Source: Lobosporangium transversale (Eukaryota > Mortierellomycota > Mortierellomycetes > Mortierellales > Mortierellaceae). Taken from it: a DNA stretch of 64,000 nucleotides. Location of the stretch: positions 164,501-228,500 of the forward strand of contig NW_019029019.1 in the NCBI RefSeq assembly GCF_002105155.1, given 5' to 3'. Below the pieces are notes generated by a model. It did no database searches. It saw nothing but the letters and a program-made list of their open reading frames with translations, and was not told the DNA's origin. Position numbers and translations under genes: made by a program. Of the stretch, positions 53,400 through 63,662 are shown one piece after another. Positions within the stretch are counted from its first letter, which is position 1; each line of letters begins with the position of its first letter.

Positions 53400-54243
53400 T
53401 CACATCGAACAAAGGCTGCGCGCATACACATGATCATCCATGTTCGTCGACGAGCGTGTCCATACAAAAGACCCTAGAACTATCAGCATCGCCAACTGTG
53501 CAGCCACGACGGATGATACTCCATAGATATAACTTGCTCGTCGTGACAATATCTTCAGCTCCAGTGCAAATGTCGAGATTGTCGTCAAGCAACCTAGAGG
53601 AAGGGAAAAAATGGAGGTTATAATCGATTTTCATTCTTAAAAAAAAAAAAAAAAAAAAAGGGTCCAATATTTTTACTTACCACAGAACCCATCCTGAAGT
53701 CCACTTAATACCTGACAAATCAGAGTACTCTTTCCTCCAACCCCAGATGAATGCTGCAAGCACACAAGAGCAGCTAATATGAGGGATCCAATGACGTTGG
53801 CTGCGAATGTGCCTACAGGAAACTGTTTCGTTCGAATGTTGAATCGTGAGAGGTACCATCGAAGGATCGCTCCGGGGGGCGCAAAGCAAATAGCAAAAAC
53901 TACATGGCGCCATGAAGTCCACGATCCCTGAGGCATCAAGATAGTTACCAAGACCATGCCAATCCAGAGCAAAACACATGATCCAATGATGATAAAATCG
54001 AGTATAGTCCAGTGCAAAGGCGACTCTACAGGTTTTAATGGTTCTGGTTTATTCTGCATGCGGCTGCTATTATCACTGTTGTCAGTGGTGTCCTTTTGAA
54101 GGATAGCCTCCCCAAGATGCATACCCGACTGCAATCCAACCATGGAGAACGCCAATGTTACAACCAATTCCGTTAAAGCTGAAAGAACCTAATGTAACAC
54201 ACAATATCGTGTTTGCATTATCAGCAAAAGACATATACTATTG

Positions 54244-54276
<33 letters not shown>

Positions 54277-54904
54277 AAGCATAGCCCTGCATGTTCTTTA
54301 AATCCAGGGCACTACTAACGTTCTGTAGCGGATGACGCTTGATCTTGGTCGGGTTAATCATTTCTACAAAGATCCCCAAACTCCATGAAGAGAACGTGGT
54401 AATGGACCCACAAAGTCCCGACGAGAGCCCCACATAGATAAATGGTCCTATCCAACGAGCCTTGTGAGTAATCCTTTTCGTGGCAAGGCCCTGATTGATC
54501 CATTCTCTTGTTGATACAAACAAGCCCATGAACATGCATCCGATAAACTGAGGCCATGCTAACGCGAACACTTGTTGTCCTGGAAAAGTCTCAATTGATA
54601 CCAAACCCAGACGAATTAGAAGACCCAAGATGGAGAAAGGAATGATCAATGCAGGGGTCAAAATGGATATCCGCGGCGGTCGAAGTGTTAGTGGAGATGC
54701 GCCTGCAGCTGGTCTGTCTTCAATTGAAGCTGCTTCTATAACTGCTTCTTCACCCTCTATTGGTGAAGGTAACTCAGCGACTTCTTCAACCTCAAGAGAT
54801 ATAGAGCCTGCATCCGAGGCATGGATTGTTGATGCTGTTGTTATTGTTGTTGTTACGCCTAATTCATTCAGATGTGAATGGGATTGAGAATGCAACTCTG
54901 TCAT
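53400..54904 (-). CDS. FEX1: Fluoride export protein (FEX/CrcB family)
   Basis: FEX proteins are plasma-membrane fluoride channels that keep cytosolic fluoride low. Exons 54320-54904, 53681-54188 and 53400-53593 join in phase to 428 residues. Unlike bacterial CrcB (one domain, dimer), eukaryotic FEX is a two-domain fusion, and both halves are visible. The first contains GLCGSITTFSSWSLGIF and the second GLQDGFCGCLTTISTFALE, the pore-lining Gly/Thr-Thr-Phe signatures. About eight to nine hydrophobic segments are present. The N-terminal 80 residues are acidic and His/Ser-rich and probably cytosolic. The first intron includes a poly-A/T tract at about 54246-54274. The ATG at 54902-54904 is the first in frame. 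Confidence 0.93.
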
Positions 54905-55001
54905 ATTTGTTAACAAAAAAAAACTTTTAATCCTAAATTGTTCGCATGGACAAAAACTTCCAAGAGCAGGCAGTTGTTAAGGGCTAATAAAACCCATTCA
55001 C

Positions 55002-56615
55002 ATGAATAGATCATTCCTGTTCATAATCCTCATCTTTCTTTATTTTGATGAAATGGCTGACCATGCACATGCACGAGGAATCAATCGAATTGTCCCAGCA
55101 AGAGTAATAAATCTTTTTTTTTTTATTAGCCCAATCTATGAGACATGCGAGCAATGCTCTAGGACTCAGTTAGCTCATCATGTCTATTTCGTATTCTTTG
55201 TACTAAAAAAGGGTGTTGCAGAGGGGGTGAACACAATGGTACAACGTTCCATAGGCGGCGAAGATTTACCAATACTAGATCCGTTCTTGACCTTGGACGA
55301 GTTTCGAATGTCTGACCCATCTACAACCAAAGGCAAGGGCAATAGAAATACTAGTTCAAAATTAGGAACCGAGACAGGCTTTCCAGACCATCCACATCGC
55401 GGTTTCGAAACAGTTACTTTGATGCTGAAGGGCCACTTCCAGCATGAGGACTTTGCAGGTCATAAAGGAAGAATTGGACCTGGCGATGTACAATGGATGA
55501 CAGCAGGTCGTGGTATCGTCCATGCGGAAATGCCGTTGTTCTTGGACCAGGACGACATTGACATCGGCATCGGCATGCAAGTACAAGAGCAAGAGCTTAC
55601 CAAAAAGACTAGAGCTAAGAAAGACTCTCGAGATATTTGGGGACTACAGCTTTGGGTAAATCTGCCAAAGGAACACAAACTATGTAAACCCCAGTATCAG
55701 GAACTCAAAGACGCATGGATACCACGTTGGTCTGGCCCAAGTGATACCAGGGATGGACGAGATGATGGTGTTGCCCATCAAAGTGTAGAGGTCCTCAAAG
55801 GAGATACCAATGATTCTTCATTTGACAGCAACCTGCCCACTAGAAGTTCCAAAACAGGTGTTAATTCTGTAAGCACTGATATTGAGGTCAAGGTTATTGC
55901 AGGAGAGTCACATGGCGTGAAGAGTAAGGTGTATACAAGAACACCCACACAGTACTTTGAAATCAAAATGAAGAGCAACCAAGAACTCATTGAGTGGATA
56001 CCAGAGACACATGAAGGTTTTATTTATATTTTGCAGGGGCGAGGTTACTTTGGGATGGATATGGTTGAGGGACAGGCACAACAACTGCTCATACTATCCT
56101 CTGTAGATAGATCAAATGAGACAAGCCATAGGCCTAAGAAGGAAGAGAATTTGGTACACACACAGGACAATCTTCCTCTATCCTCTACCCTTGTCTCTAA
56201 GTTTGGCCACGATATATCAAAGGAGACGATATCCGTGCCCGACTCACAGCAACAGAGCGAACAATTCAATACCACAGCAACCGCATCCATAGTAAATCCC
56301 CAGCGGTCTTTCATCCAAATAACCACTAGGGATCAATCTCTACACATGGTATTGATTACAGGAGAACCTTGTCGTGAGCCTGTATTTCGACAGGGACCTT
56401 TTGTGATGACCTCACAAGAAGAGCTTGATAGAACGTTTAGAGATTATGAAGAAAAGAAACGAGGATTCGAAAGAGCCAAGGGGTGGGTCTCCAGTATCAG
56501 CCAGGGTACATTGGTGTCGGACTTTCCTAATGGATCTACTGCTGAGAATAAAGAGGGGCACCTAAAGAGCAAGAACAAGCAAGCAAGCAACAAAAAAAAG
56601 TTGCGACAAACATAG
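55002..56615 (+). CDS. Pirin family protein (extended fungal form)
   Basis: Pirins are cupin-fold iron proteins, nuclear cofactors or quercetinase-like enzymes. The core begins with EGVNTMVQRSIGGEDLPILD. All four metal ligands of the family are conserved: two His in FPDHPHRGFET (about residue 130) and His plus Glu in GRGIVHAEMP (about 172). Further pirin blocks are LQLWVNLP, SKVYTRTPT and GPFVMTSQEEL. With 537 codons it is much longer than the usual 290, owing to polar insertions at about 185-215, 245-300 and 375-445. The start is uncertain. The frame is open from 55002, but 55002-55224 is AT-rich with an acceptor-like TTGCAG just before the conserved core, so a short upstream exon and an intron are likely. 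The FEX gene starts 98 bp away on the other strand. Confidence 0.9.
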   Translation: MNRSFLFIILIFLYFDEMADHAHARGINRIVPARVINLFFFISPIYETCEQCSRTQLAHHVYFVFFVLKKGVAEGVNTMVQRSIGGEDLPILDPFLTLDEFRMSDPSTTKGKGNRNTSSKLGTETGFPDHPHRGFETVTLMLKGHFQHEDFAGHKGRIGPGDVQWMTAGRGIVHAEMPLFLDQDDIDIGIGMQVQEQELTKKTRAKKDSRDIWGLQLWVNLPKEHKLCKPQYQELKDAWIPRWSGPSDTRDGRDDGVAHQSVEVLKGDTNDSSFDSNLPTRSSKTGVNSVSTDIEVKVIAGESHGVKSKVYTRTPTQYFEIKMKSNQELIEWIPETHEGFIYILQGRGYFGMDMVEGQAQQLLILSSVDRSNETSHRPKKEENLVHTQDNLPLSSTLVSKFGHDISKETISVPDSQQQSEQFNTTATASIVNPQRSFIQITTRDQSLHMVLITGEPCREPVFRQGPFVMTSQEELDRTFRDYEEKKRGFERAKGWVSSISQGTLVSDFPNGSTAENKEGHLKSKNKQASNKKKLRQT

Positions 56616-57371
56616 AAAACATTAACAATCTAGAAACGGCTACAACTAGTATGAATAATAACAACTCTATATGAATTCAGCGGAATAACTTTGATAGCAA
56701 TTCTCGTCCATCATGGATGCAGTAACGTCTGGTTTAGCATCTTGTCGACGCCTTTTAACTCCGCGTAACTCTTTTTAGCATTTAAAAGAGTGCCTGAGTG
56801 CATTTTATAAAGATCAAGGCATAGGTAAGTTTGACAAAACGCCATTGCTGCCATCCAATGTTTTAAAGAAGCAAAGTGCGCTCAATTTACCGACAACATG
56901 GAGCATGCAGTGTCTCGTTCCGGATTTCCCTTTTTGACAGTTGTTGTATTCAATTGTCCAAAACACTGCATACATTTCGATAAAAGAGAGTCACGCAATA
57001 CCTGGTTGAAAATACATAAAGGGCGTATTTCAGTTTGAAACCTCTAGGATAGGATGCTTTGCATCTCTAGGACAGGCGTTTATCTGTCTTTAAAAAAATT
57101 CCTGGGCTTGGATACTATTAGCAGTTTAGGCTCACTCATGGCTTGTTCATGGCTTTCACCAGACGGGCGGCATTTCAATTTCTTGACGCGTGGAGGAAAT
57201 CATAGAGTCCGCTATTCTATCCATATATTTGACAATGATCTGAGACTTTCATAGTTGCTGTCAGTTCTATATAAATACCCTCCTACCTCTTGTATTTTTT
57301 TTCTCTCATCACCACAGCAATCGCTACAGTTACAGCTCCCGTCACTACAACCAACAACAACAACAACAATC
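56616..57371. other. Intergenic region upstream of secreted protein copy 2
   Basis: No gene is seen. The last 110 bp carry a TATA box and a CAACAACAAC-type 5' leader. Confidence 0.55.
57268..57276 (+). promoter_or_regulatory. TATA box of secreted protein copy 2
   Basis: TATATAAAT about 100 bp upstream of the ATG at 57372. The core TATAAATACCCT is the same as at copy 1. Confidence 0.6.
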
Positions 57372-57710
57372 ATGCGTTTTTCTACCCTTGCTCTTGGTCT
57401 CGTCGCCTTCGTCGCCACTGCCCAGGCCGCTTGCAGCAACGCAAGTGCCAAACCTGATAGCGGAGATATCGCTCTGTACAACGGCAAAGACTGCAGTGGA
57501 ACTTATACCAACGTGGGCGCCATGAATACTTGCAAGACCGGACTTGATTTTAAAGCCTGCTCTGCCATCACCAGGAAAGGTGTGACATGCGACATTTATA
57601 AGGCCAACAAGTGCTCTGGGGCTGCTATTACGATTGACTCTGCTGGATACCGCGGCTTCTGTGGTACTTTCAAGGATACCATTAATAGCGTCAGATGCCG
57701 TAGTGCATAA
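57372..57710 (+). CDS. Small secreted eight-cysteine protein (copy 2)
   Basis: 112 residues with a signal peptide ending near AQA. It keeps all eight cysteines of copies 1 and 3 and the shared stretches GAMNTCKTG, ACSAITRKGVTCDIYK and VRCR(S/A)A at the end. It is more diverged: Lys-rich instead of acidic around cysteine 6 (YKANKCSG) and without the WP(D/E)F segment between cysteines 3 and 4. The ATG at 57372 was chosen because the signal peptide starts there; the upstream in-frame sequence is leader. Confidence 0.88.
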   Translation: MRFSTLALGLVAFVATAQAACSNASAKPDSGDIALYNGKDCSGTYTNVGAMNTCKTGLDFKACSAITRKGVTCDIYKANKCSGAAITIDSAGYRGFCGTFKDTINSVRCRSA

Positions 57711-57871
57711 AAAAACAAAAAATATAGTATGTCTGCCCTACGCTACGAAGTGTAGTGACATTTAATAAAATATTGCCTACCATCACTGTGATACATCCAA
57801 CATCAACGATACCACACGGCCAAAGACCTGTATGAATAGTGGACTCTCGGTTATCTTGGTACATCTTTGTT

Positions 57872-57903
<32 letters not shown>

Positions 57904-60119
57904 CGATAATAAAGTATACCATTTGGTAGTATTCATGGGTCAAAAAAGCTTGACGTTCACTAATAATGGATATGCAATCTATGACAGCCAGGATCATATG
58001 CAGTCGACTCTGCGTATATGAAGCCTCCACATGAGAAATAGTTCTTTATAAAAAGTAGTTTATCGGTCCCGAATTCGGGACTTGATGATAAAAGAAAATA
58101 TTCTTTAAGAAAAACAATCCAAGGTAGACTGAAATCTGTTTCTGTATGTCTGATCCTGAAGTTGCCAGGGAAATGATATCATTCACTCCATCACATTTAT
58201 AGCTTATGAGATATTGAAATCAGAGCGCAAAATAGCCTCATGATAAACTCTATTATTTATTAAGATATACAACGTTAAGGCTGACTTAGGTTTAATTTTT
58301 GCACAGCTTTAAACGTTATCTGTCATGGTGATTCGTGCGGGTCCAGAGGAAGCTACGCAGACAACGCTACGTTCACACCCAAACTTTGGAGTGCACCTCG
58401 AAGAGACTCCTAGTTTTATTCATAAAGTTAGGATATTGTACGACAAAATGACAGGGCCTTAATAAAAAAGACCCCCTGTGTGTAATGATTTAAGCTGGAT
58501 ACTATTTTTGGTTAAACTAAATCAATTATAGGTCTTTTACTTAACAAACAGCTGTAATTGACAACAGTCTATCAAAAAAAAGAATGGCAATGGGTTTCTT
58601 GATCTTCTTCACTCTTGTCTCAGAAAACATCTCAGACACCAGCATGTTGGGGATCAAAGAAGTTTACATGGGACTCCGCACGTGTTGGAAGGAGTCCTAA
58701 TAATGAAACAGAGCGGATCTGATGCTAAAACAGTAAAAAACCTACTCTATTGCTGAAGCAGTGTTTTTCATATAGACCTTTAAAACCAAAAATCCGTGAA
58801 GCTTCATGAGGTACATGCGAGAAAAAGATGGAAGTGTGCTTTCATCATCAGGCGTACGCTGCTTCGGGATCAAGTCCATGCCCTTTCAGTACCGGCCTTC
58901 CATCTAGCCTATACTGGAAGCGAGAAAAAAAAAAAAAAAAAAAAAAAAAAGCGCGGTCCTTTATTTAGGCTCAGATCGCTGTGTCAAACACCACCGCGGA
59001 CTCAATTGTTATTAGACTTGTACAATACATATGAGACATACGCCGCCCTAATACTCAATCCCCGCATCCAAGTTAGCTACCACAAATTATATAATCATAC
59101 TCGTATTGAGTGAATCTGCGTGTTGACCGGCATGACTAGAATGAAAAGAAAGCAGGCTATGATAAAATAATGCGGCTCTTCAGAACGCTTCAAAACATGT
59201 TTTCAAACGATAGTTCCTAAGAAAGGGTAAGGTTGAGCTAATTCTGCAATCATTCAGTCCCTATCGGAGGCTTTGAATATTTCAGCACTCCAAATAAATA
59301 TAAAAAAAATAAACACCAAGGGTATTATGGCTCGGGACCCTTCTACTGCTTAGCAGCCAAGGAGATTTTTATTGTAACATCTCTAAGAACAGATAGCTGG
59401 CCAGCTTCCGCCCACCTACTAGGAAGTATTGGATCATCCCACCTATATCTTATTTAAGCATCCTCATTGGTTTCTTCTCTTCTTCTCTTCATGACAGTTA
59501 TAAAAAAAAAAAAAAGGAGGGCAAAACAATGAGAATAGGAAGATTTCAACTACGAATGCATGTGTAGATGAAGCAATTTTTTTTTGATCGCCTCCTACGT
59601 TCTCCACTGCCTGCCATGTTCAGTAGTAAACATGACAGGTAAATTACTATGAGACGGTGTTCACGAGATAGACTGTGCTGAGAGGAGGCGCGGATGTGGT
59701 TGCACAGACTTCACCCAGCCAGTTGTTTGTGCGTGTTTAATGGATTTGCTTTTTTAAAGGAATCCCACAACCTTTGAAAATTTCTTAAAATTGTGATCTC
59801 AATCAACCCCAGCCAATAGAGCCTCCCCCTTTCCTACGCCTCTCGTATCCCCTGAAGGAAAGTGAAACGTCTTTGGAATGGACACTCTCGCCTTCTACCC
59901 TTCAAAAGCCTAGGCCCAGCCAATTCAAGAACGGATCAAGCGTTAACCGGTTCTCTCTTTATATCTTTTCCTACATATATGACGGATAATTGTTATTATT
60001 GGGCGAAGCACTCAGTAATTGGTCCTTTGCTGCACAACTATCCGTGCCTGGAAAATAGTAACAAATACGCGAAAGGGAGAGAAAAAGGGACATATGGAAG
60101 GGTAAATGAAAAAAAAAGG
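57711..60119. other. Long gene-poor stretch
   Basis: No supportable gene in 2.4 kb. Holds poly-T at about 57877-57903, poly-A at about 58926-58950, and a scrap at 58384-58430 related to about 6229-6287. Short open frames lack recognisable content. Confidence 0.5.
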
Positions 60120-60126
60120 TATAAAA
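60120..60126 (+). promoter_or_regulatory. TATA box of the 60232 secreted protein gene
   Basis: TATAAAA about 110 bp upstream of the ATG at 60232, the same spacing as at the other small secreted genes here. Confidence 0.55.
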
Positions 60127-60231
60127 TGGCCAAGAATCTCTTCATCTGGAGTAGCATCAACTCTAACATCATCTACTTGCCGGCTCCTACAACAGCAATA
60201 ACATCAATAAAAACCTTCAAATTTCTTCACT

Positions 60232-60678
60232 ATGTACCGCATCCAAGTTTTAATCCTCGCCCTACTTGGCCTCGCTGTCTCTGTTCAAGCCTACTGCAAG
60301 AGAGCAGTCGGTATCCGTGTCATGACCAACAACAATTGCCGTGTTGCCTACTGTGGTCCAAGGACCTGCTACTACCAACCTTGTCATTACATTTGGATCT
60401 ACCATGATGATGGATCTTACACCGGTGGCTTCCAGATCGCTGCTGCTGCCAACTTTAATGAGGGCAAGCAAGATCAGGTTTACGAATGGGCATTCTATGG
60501 AACCAAAGACGGCAAGGGTATGAGTGTCTTTGCTAATGGTTGCGGTGGCAATGGAGGTAACGGTGGTTTAGGAGGAATGGGTTGTGAAGGAAAGGCTGTC
60601 AGGAGAACCAACATTAGCCTCCCCGGAGTCAGCAAGGTCTACTATGATTGTGGACGGCTTCCTCCAGTCCCCAAGTAG
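60232..60678 (+). CDS. Small secreted cysteine-rich protein with Gly-rich loop
   Basis: 148 residues, no intron. The signal peptide has its core LILALLGLAVS and a likely cleavage after VQA. The mature protein has eight cysteines, five of them within the first 33 residues (NC, YCG, TCYY, PCH pattern), an aromatic-rich middle (YIWIYHDDGSYTGGF), a GNGGNGGLGGMG loop and a Pro-containing tail. It is not related by eye to the other eight-cysteine family. Secretion is well supported; function is unknown. Confidence 0.85.
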   Translation: MYRIQVLILALLGLAVSVQAYCKRAVGIRVMTNNNCRVAYCGPRTCYYQPCHYIWIYHDDGSYTGGFQIAAAANFNEGKQDQVYEWAFYGTKDGKGMSVFANGCGGNGGNGGLGGMGCEGKAVRRTNISLPGVSKVYYDCGRLPPVPK

Positions 60679-61195
60679 AGGAACTAAGCGTCAAATCGAA
60701 GATGCTTTCCGATTGAATTGTGTAACATAATCTGAAGAAATGCGATGCAATGCAAATTCGAGGTTTATGTAATACCCTCTAACTTTTTCTAGTAAGAACA
60801 AATAAAAACCATTTTTTACTGAATAAGAAGATGATGGAGTGAAAGAGCTACAAGAAGAGGAGATGAAGTATACTATACTTCCAGGATGAAGTGTAAGGGA
60901 AATGAAGATGTATAAGTGGTGGCGGTTTGTCCTAACAATGAAATCCGTCAAACATCCAAAGGACGTTAGCTTGGAGAGACACGTGCTTAGTGTCTCACAC
61001 AAAGCTTTATAGTTTTCTAAAAAAAAAAAAAAAAAAAAAAAAGGTACCTTTCCTGTTCATCATCCCACGCTCTTTCTCTCTGACTCATCAATCTTCTTCT
61101 CTCTCACTCTTTTCCACTCTTTTTCATCCTGCTCTTAATATATACCCAACACACCCTCTTCCATTGCATACCCGTAACATTTTCCGCCTCTAACA
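60679..61195. other. Intergenic region
   Basis: Contains a poly-A tract at about 61020-61042 and a pyrimidine-rich stretch leading to the next gene's ATG. No gene is seen. Confidence 0.55.
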
Positions 61196-61707
61196 ATGAG
61201 TCTCTTTCAAACGCGATCAAGGAACAACAGCTTTGCAACATCTCCTTCACATCAGCAACTGCAACCCATGACATTCTCGCAAAGCAATAACAATAATAGT
61301 AGTAATAGTCCTTCAGGATCATCATCACACCCCTCATTACTCCACGATGCTTCATCAGACCAACATCATAATCAACATGATTCGCACCCACCACAACAAC
61401 ATTTAAACACGACCTCAGGAACTAGACCAGCTACAGTCGCTCGCCCACAACTTTTTTCTGATTTTTTCCGTCGATACGAGCTAATGATTGAATTGTATGT
61501 GTAGCATACGCTTAATGATAGTAATGAGATAAAAATGATAAAAAAAAAAGGATTCTGGACTGACTCGCTCTGTTGCCAATTGCTTTTGCTTATTGACTGA
61601 TTTAGCACTAACCTGAAGAACCCACACCATTGCCCATCTGGTCTTTATGTCATGCCTGCAGCTGATAACATGAATCGTATGTGTCCTCAGGTTTTTATAA
61701 TCCTGTA

Positions 61708-61743
<36 letters not shown>

Positions 61744-62706
61744 CGATTATTTGACCGAGGCACAGTTATACTATAGTTTACTCGGCTGACTGTTAGATTT
61801 GATCACGAAAGGAGGGAATTTCAATTGGATGTGATTTGCTGACCTCATTTATTCTTTTCTTTTGACGCTTGATTCTTTCCATCAATGCCCACGGGATTTT
61901 GGGACCGATTCAACATCTTGGAAAAACCCAACGCTTCAATATCGCTTTTTTTTTTTTTTTTTTTTTTTTTTTGAATATCATGGACATATAATTTCAACCG
62001 CATGATTTCTCTTCTGTCAGAATGGTTTGGCACGCTGTTCATTCATAAGGGCTACTATCGCAATGCAGTCTTCAAATTTCAGATGGTCATCCCTGCCGAT
62101 TATCCCAACCGTCGACCAGTTGTACAATTCTTGAGTGACATGTGGCATCCACTGGTTGATCAGCAGGGATTTCTTGCACTACAATACCAGTTTCCTCAGT
62201 GGCGACCACACCGAGACTATTTGTTTCACGTCCTCCATTTCGTGAAGGCCATCTTCAAGAAATGCTTCCTCGATACGATTCAGGAGAAACAGGCGCTCAA
62301 CAAAGAGGCATTCCGCATATATCGACAGGAAAACAAAATCTTTGGGAAGCTTGCACAACAGCGGGCGCAACTCTCGATCACAGACTCTAGTTTATACGAC
62401 AACTTTCCTGCAAACAACCCCATCAAATTTACTTCACTCAGTGAGGAAGAGTTTAGTGATCTCAAACAAAAGATGATGAACAGTGTAGTAAGTCTTTTTT
62501 TTTTTCTTTTTTTTTTTTTTTTCGTAATACTGTTTTAATGATCATGATGCTCTGAGATGGCTTCTATGACCAGCAAATGCTAACTTTTTTTTCTAACCTA
62601 AAAACCATGACCCTAGTCTTCTATTGGAATTCCCTCGTCGTCATCGCTTGTAGCAGAGAACCACTCAATGCTGCTTGAATCACTTAAGACACGTGTAACT
62701 GACTGA
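61196..62706 (+). CDS. AKTIP/FTS-type ubiquitin-conjugating enzyme variant (UEV)
   Basis: FTS (AKTIP) is the E2-like subunit of the FTS-Hook-FHIP adaptor that links cargo such as early endosomes to dynein. Exons 61196-61494, 61606-61676, 62021-62487 and 62617-62706 join in phase to 308 residues. The N-terminal 95 residues are Ser/Asn/Gln/His-rich and disordered. The UBC fold follows, with WFGTLFIHKGYYRNAVFKF, then IPADYPNRRPVVQF and MWHPLVDQQGFLAL, where an active E2 has its catalytic Cys; none is present, so it is a non-catalytic variant. The C-terminal helix has ALNKEAFRIYRQE. Intron 2 carries two long poly-T tracts (about 61710-61743 and 61947-61972). Confidence 0.92.
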
Positions 62707-63467
62707 ATAAAGCAGTAAATGCCTTGTCGAATAAACATAAAACAAGGTTAAAAATTTTTTTTTTTTTTTTAAAAAAAAAAATCACAAACATCTTTATTTA
62801 CCTTTGTTGTGGAAATATGCTTTCAAGAAAGACAGTGGACTATTAAAACTCTACTCTATTTCATCTAGCTCATAATATGCGAATACAGTGAAAACTCCAT
62901 TGATTATTCCAACTTTTCAATGGGAACAAGCTGAAAAGCCTTAAAACAGATTAAAAAAAGAGAATTAAGATCTTGAAAGGGACATGACGTCGAAAAATGT
63001 TTGAACATTAATGCAGTGAGTGTCAACTGTTTTCTTGTAAAGCCAAGAAGACAAGACGAAGTGGATTTTACCAAGCAGACGAGAGTCTAAGGAACACTTG
63101 GTGAGCAAGCTATTCTTGATGATTGTGAATATCTAGGCCATACTCGACTAAGCTGAGTCATGTTGTGGTTCACTTCTTACAAGTGCCTCTTATGCTAAGC
63201 TATGTTTTTCCTCTGGAACCTAGGAGCTCTGCTTCTGTTTATATAGGTGTCTTCTACCAATAATCTATCTATGTCTTACTTTCCGTAAGTTTGCTTTAGC
63301 TCCAAGCTTGTGTATCATATATCCGCATATATAACTGGGTTCCTAGACTTTTGCCAACTCTTGACTCTTGATATTATACTGTTGCACATACATATATGGT
63401 GCCACTTACTCAAATGATAACATTAAGGATTAAAGCGATCAAATGAATACACACATACACAGAAGGT

Positions 63468-63498
<31 letters not shown>

Positions 63499-63662
63499 GT
63501 GACTCCGTTTCTCTTTACAATCAAGATCAAGATCAAGCATGTTGAAATAGTGCATTTGCAATCGATTAGTCTTTAAGACTCCTACACGTCGTCACTGCCC
63601 TATTTTGTTTATTAACTATATGGGAATTATGCGCTCGTTCGTTTTCTTTCCTTTATTTCCTT
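62707..63662. other. Intergenic region
   Basis: No gene is seen. Poly-T/poly-A at about 62756-62781 (a natural hairpin) and poly-A at about 63468-63493. Confidence 0.55.
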
